Shown here: positions 8,579 to 15,770 of the stretch, piece after piece | Numbering within the stretch: the first letter of the stretch is position 1 | Layout of the letters: every line of letters starts with the position of its first letter | Assembly (NCBI RefSeq): GCF_018829635.1 | Contig: NZ_JAHKKG010000020.1 | Coordinates: 1-64,000 of the forward strand | Length of the DNA: 64,000 nt | Source: Paractinoplanes bogorensis | GTDB taxonomy: Bacteria > Actinomycetota > Actinomycetes > Mycobacteriales > Micromonosporaceae | Reading direction: 5' to 3' | The notes under the pieces: model-generated | What the model was told of the DNA's origin: nothing | The model's input: the letters and a program-made list of their open reading frames with translations, nothing else | Database searches by the model: none | Position numbers and translations under genes: made by a program

Positions 8579-9263
8579 CCTTCTCCGACGCGACCCGGCC
8601 GGTCACCTTGGCCGGGTCGAGGTTCGCGCACAGCACGATCGACGCGCCCGCGGCCAGCGGCGCCAGCAGCCAGTCGACCGGGTCGAACCGGGTGGTCGCG
8701 TCGACCAGCACCCGTCCGCCCGCGGCGATGCCGAGTTCGGCCGCCCGCGCGTGGGCGGCCAGCAGCACGTCACCGTGCGTACGGTCGTTCAGCGCGACGT
8801 CGTTCGAGGCGACCGGCTGCCCGGGGAAGTGGTCGCCGAACTGCCGCACCTCGAGCACGTAGTCACCGAAGCCGTCGGGCAGCTCCCGCAGCGGCATCGC
8901 GAACGGTAGAAGGCCCGTCGCGTACCGGTCCGAGGCTTTTGTCGTAACTTCCCGGCCCGGCGTGGTGAACAGCACGTCGGCCGACTCCGGATCGCTGATC
9001 TCCGCGGTCACCCCGGCCGACCACACCCCGAGCAGGATCGCGGCCGTCTGCCAGTGCGCCGGGAGCGCGACCGCGGCCGTGTCGCCGGACCCCAGCCCGA
9101 GACCGTCGACCAGCAGATTTGCGGTCTTCGAGACCCAGTTGTCCAGCGTCGCGGCCGACAATTCGGTGCGATCACCGCTCACGTCGTCGTAGAACGTCAG
9201 CAGCGGGCTCGCCGGGTCGCGGCGGACCGTGGCCGCCAGCACCTGCGGGATCGTCGTCTCCAC
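8559..9263 (-). CDS. TIGR03089 family protein
   Basis: 234 aa. Resembles the actinobacterial TIGR03089 family, a shortened relative of the N-terminal half of AMP-binding enzymes. Typical features are the opening TIPQVLAATVRRDPASPLLTFYDD and WVSKTANLLVDGLGLGSGDTAAVALPAHWQTA; the P-loop and C-terminal catalytic lysine of true ligases are absent, so enzymatic adenylation is unlikely. The GTG at 9263 is chosen; a GTG three codons upstream (9272) is equally possible and neither has a strong ribosome binding site. Its biological role is unknown. It is convergent with and overlaps the acetoacetyl-CoA synthetase gene. Confidence 0.85.
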   Translation of the reverse strand: METTIPQVLAATVRRDPASPLLTFYDDVSGDRTELSAATLDNWVSKTANLLVDGLGLGSGDTAAVALPAHWQTAAILLGVWSAGVTAEISDPESADVLFTTPGREVTTKASDRYATGLLPFAMPLRELPDGFGDYVLEVRQFGDHFPGQPVASNDVALNDRTHGDVLLAAHARAAELGIAAGGRVLVDATTRFDPVDWLLAPLAAGASIVLCANLDPAKVTGRVASEKVTQVVA

Positions 9264-9376
9264 ACGGTCCACGATAGGAGGTGACGCAGCGTCACTGATC
9301 CTGAGCGGGCGATGAGAACCAGGAAACGTCTCGACCAAGGTGGTGTCGCGGTCACGTGCGCGATGCATTGCGGGCG

Positions 9377-9382
9377 TACCCT
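9377..9382 (+). promoter_or_regulatory. Putative -10 element of the GT4 gene
   Basis: TACCCT about 40 bases before the GTG start; the leader then carries a GGGAG ribosome binding site. Confidence 0.4.
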
Positions 9383-9422
9383 TGCCAGTGGTCGGAACCA
9401 CAACCTCTTTGGGAGTTGCCTC

Positions 9423-10574
9423 GTGACCGCCGGTCGCCCCCCGCGAGTGCTCGTCGACGCCACCAGCGTCCCCGCCGACCGAGGAGGCGTCGGGCGCTAC
9501 GTCGACGGCCTGCTCGGTGCCCTCGGCCGCGTCGACCCCGACCGGGTCGATCTGGCCGTCGTGGCCCAGCGTTCGGATGCGGAGCGTTACAGCCGCATGC
9601 TGGACAACAAGGCCGAGGTGATCGCCGGCCCGGCTGCCGTCGCGCACCGCCCGGCCCGGCTGGCGTGGGAGCAGACCGGTCTGCCCCTGCTCGCCCAGCA
9701 GGTCGGCGCCCAGGTGCTGCACTCGCCGTTCTACACGTGCCCGCTGCGCGCCGGCTGCCCGGTGACGGTGACCGTGCACGACGCGACGTTCTTCACCGAG
9801 CCCGAGCACTACGACAACACCAAGCGCACGTTCTTCCGCAGCGCCATCAAGACGTCGCTGCGCCGCGCGGCCCGGGTCATCGTGCCCAGCAAGGCGACCC
9901 GCGACGAGCTGATCCGCCTGCTCGACGCCGACCCGACCCGCATCGACGTGGCCTACCACGGCGTCGACCAGGCCGCCTTCCACGCGCCGACCGAGGAGGA
10001 GAAGGCCCGCGTACGGGCTCGTCTCGGTCTCACCGACGCCGGTTACGTCGCGTTCCTCGGGGCCAAGGAGCCCCGCAAGAACGTGCCCAACCTGATCCGC
10101 GGCTGGGCCCGCGCGGTCGCCGACTGGCCGCACCCGCCCGCGCTGGTGCTGGCCGGCGGTCAGGGCCACGACGACGAGATCGACCGCGCGGTCGCCGAGG
10201 TGCCGTCCCACCTGCGCCTGCTGCGCCCCGGCTACCTGCGCTACGCCGACCTGCCCGGCTTCCTGGGCGGCGCCCTGGTGGCCTGCTACCCGTCGTTCGG
10301 CGAGGGCTTCGGCCTGCCGATCCTCGAGGCGATGGCCTGCGCAACTCCGGTTCTGACCACGCCGCGGCTGTCGCTGCCCGAGGTCGGCGGCGACGCTGTC
10401 GCCTACACGACAGAAGATCCCGACCGCATCGCCACCGACCTGGCTGACCTGCTGCACGACGAGCCGCGTCGCCTCACGTTGGCCAAGGCGGGCTTCGACC
10501 GGGCCAAGGAATTCACCTGGGCGTCGAGTGCCGAAGTGCACGTCACAACCTGGAAACGTGTTGCGGCCCTCTGA
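9423..10574 (+). CDS. GT4-family glycosyltransferase
   Basis: 383 aa, GT-B fold retaining glycosyltransferase that moves a sugar from a nucleotide donor to a cell-envelope acceptor. The N-terminal domain shows VLVDATSVPADRGGVGRYVDGLL; the C-terminal donor domain shows FLGAKEPRKNVPNLIRGW, the signature PSFGEGFGLPILEAMACATPV (E-x7-E type) and LPEVGGDAVAY. GTG at 9423 is chosen for its GGGAG ribosome binding site and because the family starts at the RVLVDAT strand. It sits 18 bp before manC, so a mannosyl donor is plausible, but the acceptor and sugar are not determined. In mycobacteria the corresponding locus holds wbbL next to manC; this protein is GT4, not the GT2 type of WbbL. Confidence 0.9.
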   Translation: MTAGRPPRVLVDATSVPADRGGVGRYVDGLLGALGRVDPDRVDLAVVAQRSDAERYSRMLDNKAEVIAGPAAVAHRPARLAWEQTGLPLLAQQVGAQVLHSPFYTCPLRAGCPVTVTVHDATFFTEPEHYDNTKRTFFRSAIKTSLRRAARVIVPSKATRDELIRLLDADPTRIDVAYHGVDQAAFHAPTEEEKARVRARLGLTDAGYVAFLGAKEPRKNVPNLIRGWARAVADWPHPPALVLAGGQGHDDEIDRAVAEVPSHLRLLRPGYLRYADLPGFLGGALVACYPSFGEGFGLPILEAMACATPVLTTPRLSLPEVGGDAVAYTTEDPDRIATDLADLLHDEPRRLTLAKAGFDRAKEFTWASSAEVHVTTWKRVAAL

Positions 10575-10578
10575 CCTT

Positions 10579-10584
10579 TACACT
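10579..10584 (+). promoter_or_regulatory. -10 element of manC
   Basis: TACACT eight bases before the manC ATG, overlapping the end region of the upstream glycosyltransferase gene; no ribosome binding site precedes the ATG. Confidence 0.45.
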
Positions 10585-10592
10585 CTGTGCGC

Positions 10593-11708
10593 ATGAGCGA
10601 TGATCTCGGCGGGCTGTACGGCGTGGTGCTGGCGGGCGGGACGGGCACCCGTCTCTGGCCGTTGTCACGGGCCGGTCACCCTAAGTTCCTGCATCCGCTG
10701 ACCGGCACCGAGGCGTCGCTGCTGCAGGCCACGGTGGACCGCCTCGACCTGCTGGCGCCGATGGACCGCGTCTTCGTGGTCACCGGTGTCGCGCACGCGG
10801 CCGCGGTCTCCCGCCAGCTCGAGTCCATCCCGGACGCCAACGTGCTGGTCGAGCCCTCGCCGCGGGACTCCTGCGCGGCGATCGCCCTGGCCGCGGCCGT
10901 GATCGCCCGGCGCGACCCCAACGCGATCATGGGCTCGTTCGCGTCCGATCACCTGATCGCCGACAAGGAACGCTTCACTGAGGTCATCCGGCAGGCGATG
11001 ATCGGCGCTCAGGAGGGCCTCCTGATGACGCTGGGCATCACGCCCACCCGCCCCGAGACCGGCTACGGCTACCTCCAGTGCGGCAGCGCGGTCGGCGACG
11101 GCCCGGTGCTGGCCGTCGAGGAGTTCAAAGAGAAGCCGACGTACGACGTGGCCGAAGGCTATGTGAAGTCGGGTAACTATCTGTGGAACGCCGGCATGTT
11201 CGTCTGGCGGGCCGACGCGTTCCTGGCCGAGCTGTCCCGCCAGCAGCCGCAGCTCGCCGCGGGCGTCTCCCGCATCGCCTCGGCCTGGGACTCGGCCCAG
11301 CGCGAAGAGGTGCTCGGCGAGGTCTGGCCGACCCTGCCCCGCATCTCGGTCGACTACGCGGTCATGGAAGGCGCGGCCACGGTCGGCCGGGTCGGCACGG
11401 TTCCGGGCGACTTCGGCTGGAACGACGTCGGTGACTTCCACACCCTGGGCGCCGTGCTGGCCGCCGACCCGGCCGGCAACGTGGTCGTCGGCCGCGAGGT
11501 CGAGCAGAAGTCGGGCGTGCTGCTGCGCGAGACCGAGGGCCTGGTCGTGGTGCCGACCGAGGGCCGCCTGATCGCCGCCATGGGCGTCCGCGATCTGGTC
11601 ATCGTGGACACTCCGGACGCCGTCCTGGTCATCCCGCGCGAACGCGCCCAAGAGGTCAAGCACCTCGTCGACGAGCTCAAGGAGCTCGGCGAGCACGGTT
11701 ATATCTAG
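10593..11708 (+). CDS. manC: Mannose-1-phosphate guanylyltransferase
   Basis: 371 aa, single-domain GDP-mannose pyrophosphorylase that makes GDP-mannose from mannose-1-phosphate and GTP. The nucleotidyltransferase signature VVLAGGTGTRLWPLSRAGHPKFL lies at residues about 10-32, with FASDHLIADKERF, PETGYGYLQ, FKEKPTYDVAEGYVKSGNYLWNAGMFVWRAD and GDFGWNDVGDF further along. ATG 10593 is preferred over an in-frame GTG two codons upstream because TACACT lies just before. Together with manB and manA further right it completes the route from fructose-6-phosphate to GDP-mannose, supplying mannosylated lipids and glycoproteins. Confidence 0.96.
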   Translation: MSDDLGGLYGVVLAGGTGTRLWPLSRAGHPKFLHPLTGTEASLLQATVDRLDLLAPMDRVFVVTGVAHAAAVSRQLESIPDANVLVEPSPRDSCAAIALAAAVIARRDPNAIMGSFASDHLIADKERFTEVIRQAMIGAQEGLLMTLGITPTRPETGYGYLQCGSAVGDGPVLAVEEFKEKPTYDVAEGYVKSGNYLWNAGMFVWRADAFLAELSRQQPQLAAGVSRIASAWDSAQREEVLGEVWPTLPRISVDYAVMEGAATVGRVGTVPGDFGWNDVGDFHTLGAVLAADPAGNVVVGREVEQKSGVLLRETEGLVVVPTEGRLIAAMGVRDLVIVDTPDAVLVIPRERAQEVKHLVDELKELGEHGYI

Positions 11709-11726
11709 ACAAACCGGTGGTGGAAG

Positions 11727-11757
11727 GGCTCGGTCGCTCAGGCGCCGGGCCCTTTTC
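11727..11757 (+). terminator. Rho-independent terminator after manC
   Basis: GGGCTCGG (11727-11734) pairs with CCGGGCCC (11746-11753) with one G-U pair, followed directly by TTTT. Confidence 0.7.
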
Positions 11758-11779
11758 CCGTACGCCTCCAGCCCGCGCG

Positions 11780-12394
11780 TCAGCGAATACGGGCCAGCGC
11801 GGGCGCGATCTGCCGGACGGTCCCCGAGGCGAGCGGGCTCGGCAGGTCACCGGGCGCGAACCAGCCCAGCTCGGCCGACTCGTCACTGATCCGCTCGACC
11901 GTCCCCGCCGGGCAACGCAGCAGAAACCGCACGTCGTTGTGAACCGACGGCTCAGCCGGCGCCCCCTCAGCCGCACCACACCGAACCTCGTGCACGTCGA
12001 CGTCGATCGGCGTCGGGTCGAGCACCAGGCCCGAAATACCGGACTCCTCGGTGCCTTCCCGCAACGCCGCCGCGGCCAGCGACACGTCATCGGCCTCGCA
12101 GTGCCCACCCAGCTGCATCCACAGACCCAGCCGCCCGTGCAGGCAGAGCAACACCCGCCCGTCCCCGTCGACGATCAGCGCGCTCGCGGTGACGTGCCCG
12201 GCCCGATGCGCACGACTCATCGCCACCGGCCCGTCGCCCAGCAGTTCGAGCGTCCGCTTCTGGGCGAGCGCCGCCTCATCCGAGGTGGCCGCCCACCCGG
12301 TAAGCACCCGCAGAGCGTCCGCGTGCAGCACATCGATGGTCAAGAGTTCTCCCAGTAACGCCGTTTCGTCGTCCCGCAACGACGCCTGCCTCAC
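11780..12394 (-). CDS. NUDIX hydrolase
   Basis: 204 aa. NUDIX proteins hydrolyse nucleoside diphosphates linked to another moiety. The box is readable as GGHCEADDVSLAAAALREGT followed by EESGI, one residue longer between the first Gly and the REx2EE core than the textbook GX5EX7REUXEEXGU; the REGTEESG metal-binding core is intact. An alpha-helical N-terminal extension of about 65 aa precedes the beta-grasp core. GTG start; no strong ribosome binding site. Convergent with manC across a terminator and upstream of nothing obvious on its strand. Substrate unknown. Confidence 0.9.
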   Translation of the reverse strand: MRQASLRDDETALLGELLTIDVLHADALRVLTGWAATSDEAALAQKRTLELLGDGPVAMSRAHRAGHVTASALIVDGDGRVLLCLHGRLGLWMQLGGHCEADDVSLAAAALREGTEESGISGLVLDPTPIDVDVHEVRCGAAEGAPAEPSVHNDVRFLLRCPAGTVERISDESAELGWFAPGDLPSPLASGTVRQIAPALARIR

Positions 12395-12552
12395 ACAGCC
12401 GACGGGGGAGCCCTCACCCTAGACGGGCACACACGGGTCACATGTGGTTGCCCCGCCCGACTTCGACGACCCCTCGGCGAAGCTCAGATGTGCCCTTCGC
12501 GGGGCCCACCCGCCAATCGCGTTTCCGCACCCGACAGCGGGCGCGGAGTGGC

Positions 12553-13605
12553 TCAGTGGCCGGACAGCTCCAAGCGGATGCCGTCGTCGTGGGGGAGGGA
12601 CAGCGTGACGATCGACTCGGCGGCCAGGGCGGCCCGCAAGCGGTGGGCGTCGGCGCCCAGGCGCATCAGGCCGATCGGTGTCATGTCGCGCGTGGTCAGG
12701 TGCAGGGCGGCCGTGGCGCCGCTGCCGGTGATCGCCTCGGCCGGGGTGACCGTCGTGGCCGGTGACAGTGCGTCGGCCACCGCGGCCGCGGCCCGCTCCA
12801 GGGCTGCCGGGTCGATCGGGAGGCCGGGCAGGGCGTTGTCGGGCAGTTGGGCCGCCTCGCGCAGGCCGAGCGCCCGCGCCTCGGCCGTGCCCAGGCTGAA
12901 CATGTCGGAGGCGGCGTCGCGCAGCAGCACGGCGGCGCCGTCGGAAGAGTCGCGGATGCCGGACCGTGGATAACCCCGCACGACCGCCACCGGCACCTGG
13001 TCACACTTGCCCTTGACCAGCTCGCCGGCCGCGGCCAGCTCGTCGATCACGGCCATCTGGGTGATTTCGAGCTCGTTCCCGTACGGATCGGTCTCGCCCC
13101 GATGGTCCCGGATCGGCTCGATTCCGGCCGCGCCCAGGGCCACGTCGGTGAGCCCGTTGCGCCAGGCCCGCCCCATCGTGTCGGAGACGATCACGCCCAC
13201 GTCGAGCCCGCGCGCCCGGAAGCCCGCCCGCAACTGCCGCGCCGACGTGTCGGGGTCGGCCGGCAGCAGCACCAGGTGGGTCTTGTCGACGTTGGAGGCG
13301 TCGATGCCCGCGGCCGCCATCACGAACCCGTGGTGGGTCTGCACGATCGTCGTCGGCCCGCGCCGGGCCACCACCCGCGCCGTCTCGGACGCCAGCACCT
13401 CGCGCCGGGCGTCGTCGCGGGCCTCGCCGTCGGCCGGCACCTCGACCAGGCGGCCCTCGGCCTTCGACACGATCTTGCTGGTGACGACCAGCACGTCGCC
13501 GTCGGCGATCCACGGCGCGGCCGCGGCGATCAGCTCGACCAGGTCGTCACCGGCCACGATGTGCCCGATCCCGCGCACCGGCAGGATCTCCAGCCCGTCC
13601 GTCAC
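12553..13605 (-). CDS. fbiB: Coenzyme F420-0:L-glutamate ligase, FbiB lacking full nitroreductase domain
   Basis: 350 aa. The N-terminal ligase domain (about 1-245) adds glutamate to F420-0 with GTP; visible family motifs are PVRGIGHIVAGDDLVELI, DGDVLVVTSKIVSKAEGR, GFVMAAAGIDASNV, RAWRNGLTDVALGAAG and KGKCDQVPVAVVRGY. Mycobacterial FbiB is about 448 aa with a C-terminal FMN nitroreductase-like domain that reduces dehydro-F420-0. Here only about 100 residues follow the ligase domain and no FMN-binding motifs are seen. GTG 13605 is chosen because AGGGG lies six bases before it; a TTG five codons upstream is in frame. It follows fbiA by 31 bp and is co-transcribed. Confidence 0.93.
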   Translation of the reverse strand: MTDGLEILPVRGIGHIVAGDDLVELIAAAAPWIADGDVLVVTSKIVSKAEGRLVEVPADGEARDDARREVLASETARVVARRGPTTIVQTHHGFVMAAAGIDASNVDKTHLVLLPADPDTSARQLRAGFRARGLDVGVIVSDTMGRAWRNGLTDVALGAAGIEPIRDHRGETDPYGNELEITQMAVIDELAAAGELVKGKCDQVPVAVVRGYPRSGIRDSSDGAAVLLRDAASDMFSLGTAEARALGLREAAQLPDNALPGLPIDPAALERAAAAVADALSPATTVTPAEAITGSGATAALHLTTRDMTPIGLMRLGADAHRLRAALAAESIVTLSLPHDDGIRLELSGH

Positions 13606-13636
13606 GACTTGCCCCTCCAAAAACTGAACATCGAGG

Positions 13637-14593
13637 TCACGCGACGCCGGCCAACGACAGCGCGTCCTTCACCATCTGGGCCGTCGCCTCTTCCGAGCTC
13701 ATCCACAGCGGGACCGCCCGGGTCTCGACGCCGGCCACGGACGCGCCGGCGTCGGACGAGTCGACCAGCCAGCCGTCGAGCAGGCCGCCGTCGGAGCGGG
13801 CGCCGTAGAGGCCGCCCACGCCGGCCGCCGTGACCTCGACGTCGACCGTGGCCAGGCATTTGTCGGCCATGCCGCGGATCGGGGAGTCGCCGATGATCGG
13901 GGAGACGCCGACCACCGGGGCCGAACCGCCCGCCACCGCGTCGCGGATCGCGCTCACGGCCAGGATCGGGGCGATGCTGACCACCGGATTGCTCGGCGCG
14001 ACCAGCACCACGTCGGCCGCCGCGATCGCCTCGAGCACGCCGGGCGCGGGCTTGGCCGCCTCGGCGCCGACGAAGACGAACCGGTGGGTCGGCAGGTCGC
14101 CGCGGTAGCGCACCCACCACTCCTGGAAGTGGATCGCCTTGCGCTCGCCCTCGACGTCGACCACCACGTGCGTCTCGAGGCGGTCGTCGGTGGCCGGCAG
14201 CATCGTCACGCCGGGCTGCCAGCGCTCGCACAACGCGGCCGTGACCTGGGAGAGGGGGTAGCCGGCGGTGAGCATCTGGGTGCGTACGAGATGGGTCGCC
14301 GTGTCTTTGTCGCCCAGGCCGAACCACGACGGCTCGGCGCCGTAGGCGGCCAGTTCCTCCTTGACCACCCAGCTCTCGCCGACCCGGCCCCAGCCACGCT
14401 CGGGGTCGTGGGCGCCGCCCAGCGTGTACATCACACTGTCGAGGTCGGGGCAGATCTGCAGGCCGTGCATGCGCACGTCGTCGCCGACGTTGACCACCGC
14501 GGCCACCTCGGCGCCGAGCGCGCGAGCCTGCGCCCGCACGCCGACGAGGAACTTCGCGCCGCCGATGCCACCGGAAAGGACCACGATCCGCAT
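13637..14593 (-). CDS. fbiA: F420 biosynthesis transferase FbiA (phosphoenolpyruvyl/lactyl transferase to FO)
   Basis: 318 aa, CofD/FbiA family. Joins the activated phosphoenolpyruvyl or 2-phospholactyl guanylate to FO, giving (dehydro-)F420-0. The N-terminal motif MRIVVLSGGIGGAKFLVGV, the metal/FO-binding stretch NVGDDVRMHGLQICPDLDSV, WFGLGDKDTATHLVRTQML and VAPSNPVVSIAPILA are characteristic. ATG 14593 is chosen because GGGAGG lies nine bases upstream and the family starts at this beta-strand; another ATG three codons upstream abuts the ribosome binding site and is unlikely. First gene of the fbiA-fbiB operon. Confidence 0.95.
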   Translation of the reverse strand: MRIVVLSGGIGGAKFLVGVRAQARALGAEVAAVVNVGDDVRMHGLQICPDLDSVMYTLGGAHDPERGWGRVGESWVVKEELAAYGAEPSWFGLGDKDTATHLVRTQMLTAGYPLSQVTAALCERWQPGVTMLPATDDRLETHVVVDVEGERKAIHFQEWWVRYRGDLPTHRFVFVGAEAAKPAPGVLEAIAAADVVLVAPSNPVVSIAPILAVSAIRDAVAGGSAPVVGVSPIIGDSPIRGMADKCLATVDVEVTAAGVGGLYGARSDGGLLDGWLVDSSDAGASVAGVETRAVPLWMSSEEATAQMVKDALSLAGVA

Positions 14594-14694
14594 ACCGGTC
14601 ATCCTCCCGCACCCGTACGACAGAAACCGCCCCCGGGTGACGAAACTCGCGGGTATGGGGAGCCGGGCCGAGGGGTAACAGTGCCAGGTCCGTC

Positions 14695-14700
14695 TACCCT
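14695..14700 (+). promoter_or_regulatory. -10 element of the proline-rich membrane protein gene
   Basis: TACCCT 37 bases before the GTG start, leaving a leader with a GGGAG ribosome binding site. Confidence 0.45.
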
Positions 14701-14736
14701 TAGCCGACTCATTCCACGTCCGTCAGGGAGTTCCCC

Positions 14737-15687
14737 GTGACCAGCCAACCGCAGCCCGCGCCGGGCGAGGGCAAATCGGCCGGCCAGTTCCTTCGCCCGC
14801 TGCGCGATCTCGCGGCCTACGCGCTCGTCGGCGCGCCCGCGCTGCTGCTCTTCGTGGCGGTCATCCGGTTGATCCCGGATGGCGAGAACCAGTTCGGTTA
14901 CCGCACGCAGGACAGCTTCTACGGCTTCATCAACACGGCGACCATCGCCATGCCGCTGGCCGCGGTGCTGCTGGCCGTGCTGGTGCAGCCGCGCCACGCC
15001 AAGGCGTCGCTGATCACCTTGGTCGCCGTGCTCGAGTACGCGGTGATGGCCTTCTTCGGCCTCGTGTTCGGCCTGCTCATCGGGCTGATCAACCACGCGA
15101 GCAACAACGGCGCGCGGATCGCCTTCGAAGAGCTGCTGGTCCGCGTGGCCTGGCTGGCCGTGTTCGGCGTGGCGGCGTACGCCACGTTCCGTCTCTGGCA
15201 GGGCCTGTTCCAGGTGCCCAAGCCCAAGCAGCAGCCGGGCGTCTACGGCCAGCCCGCCTACGGTCAGCCGGGCACCTACCCGGGCCAGCCCGGTTACGGC
15301 CCGCCCCCGCAGCAGCAGCCGCAGCAGCCGGGCTTCGCCCCGGGCAGCTACCCGGCCGGGCCGCCGCAGGGTCAGCCCCCGCAGTACGGCCAGCCGCCTC
15401 AGTACGGCCAGCCGCCGCAGCCGCAGCAGCCGAGCTGGAACCAGTCGGCCGTCCCGATGCCCGCCTCGGCCCCGCCGGCGCCCCCCACCTCGGCCCCGCC
15501 CGGCGCACCGCAGATGCCACCCACGTCGGTCTTCCCCGGCACCCCGCCGAACTCGGCCTATCCGAACTTCGCGGAGCCGACCCAGGCCGTCCCGCGTACG
15601 ACCCAGCCGGCCGACGACCGCACCGAGAAGATCGCGGACGACCGCCCCGGTTTCGGTCCCGCCGACCAGGACCCGCCCCGCCGGTAA
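14737..15687 (+). CDS. Membrane protein with Pro/Gln/Gly-rich cytoplasmic tail
   Basis: 316 aa, function unknown. Residues 1-155 hold about four transmembrane segments (approximately 28-46, 66-84, 92-115, 129-147). The rest is a disordered tail of PQYGQPPQ and PGYGPPP repeats ending in an acidic/charged stretch. This shape, a small four-helix membrane domain plus disordered tail, is common in actinobacteria and is the same general plan as the 1715-aa protein near lexA. GTG start with GGGAG six bases upstream. Flanked by a strong terminator, so it is probably monocistronic, lying between the fbiAB and fbiC units. Confidence 0.85.
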   Translation: MTSQPQPAPGEGKSAGQFLRPLRDLAAYALVGAPALLLFVAVIRLIPDGENQFGYRTQDSFYGFINTATIAMPLAAVLLAVLVQPRHAKASLITLVAVLEYAVMAFFGLVFGLLIGLINHASNNGARIAFEELLVRVAWLAVFGVAAYATFRLWQGLFQVPKPKQQPGVYGQPAYGQPGTYPGQPGYGPPPQQQPQQPGFAPGSYPAGPPQGQPPQYGQPPQYGQPPQPQQPSWNQSAVPMPASAPPAPPTSAPPGAPQMPPTSVFPGTPPNSAYPNFAEPTQAVPRTTQPADDRTEKIADDRPGFGPADQDPPRR

Positions 15688-15714
15688 AAGGCCGGCCTCG
15701 TGTCCTATGCCACT

Positions 15715-15745
15715 GCGGTTGCCCCGGTACGCCCGGGGCAACCGC
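15715..15745 (+). terminator. Strong terminator hairpin before fbiC
   Basis: GCGGTTGCCCCGG (15715-15727) pairs perfectly with CCGGGGCAACCGC (15733-15745) around a five-base loop; TTTT follows at 15749-15752. Confidence 0.75.
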
Positions 15746-15758
15746 CGGTTTTCCGGCC

Positions 15759-15764
15759 TAGGCT
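15759..15764 (+). promoter_or_regulatory. -10 element of fbiC
   Basis: TAGGCT six bases before the fbiC GTG; no Shine-Dalgarno sequence between them, indicating a leaderless mRNA. Confidence 0.55.
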
Positions 15765-15770
15765 GCTGGG

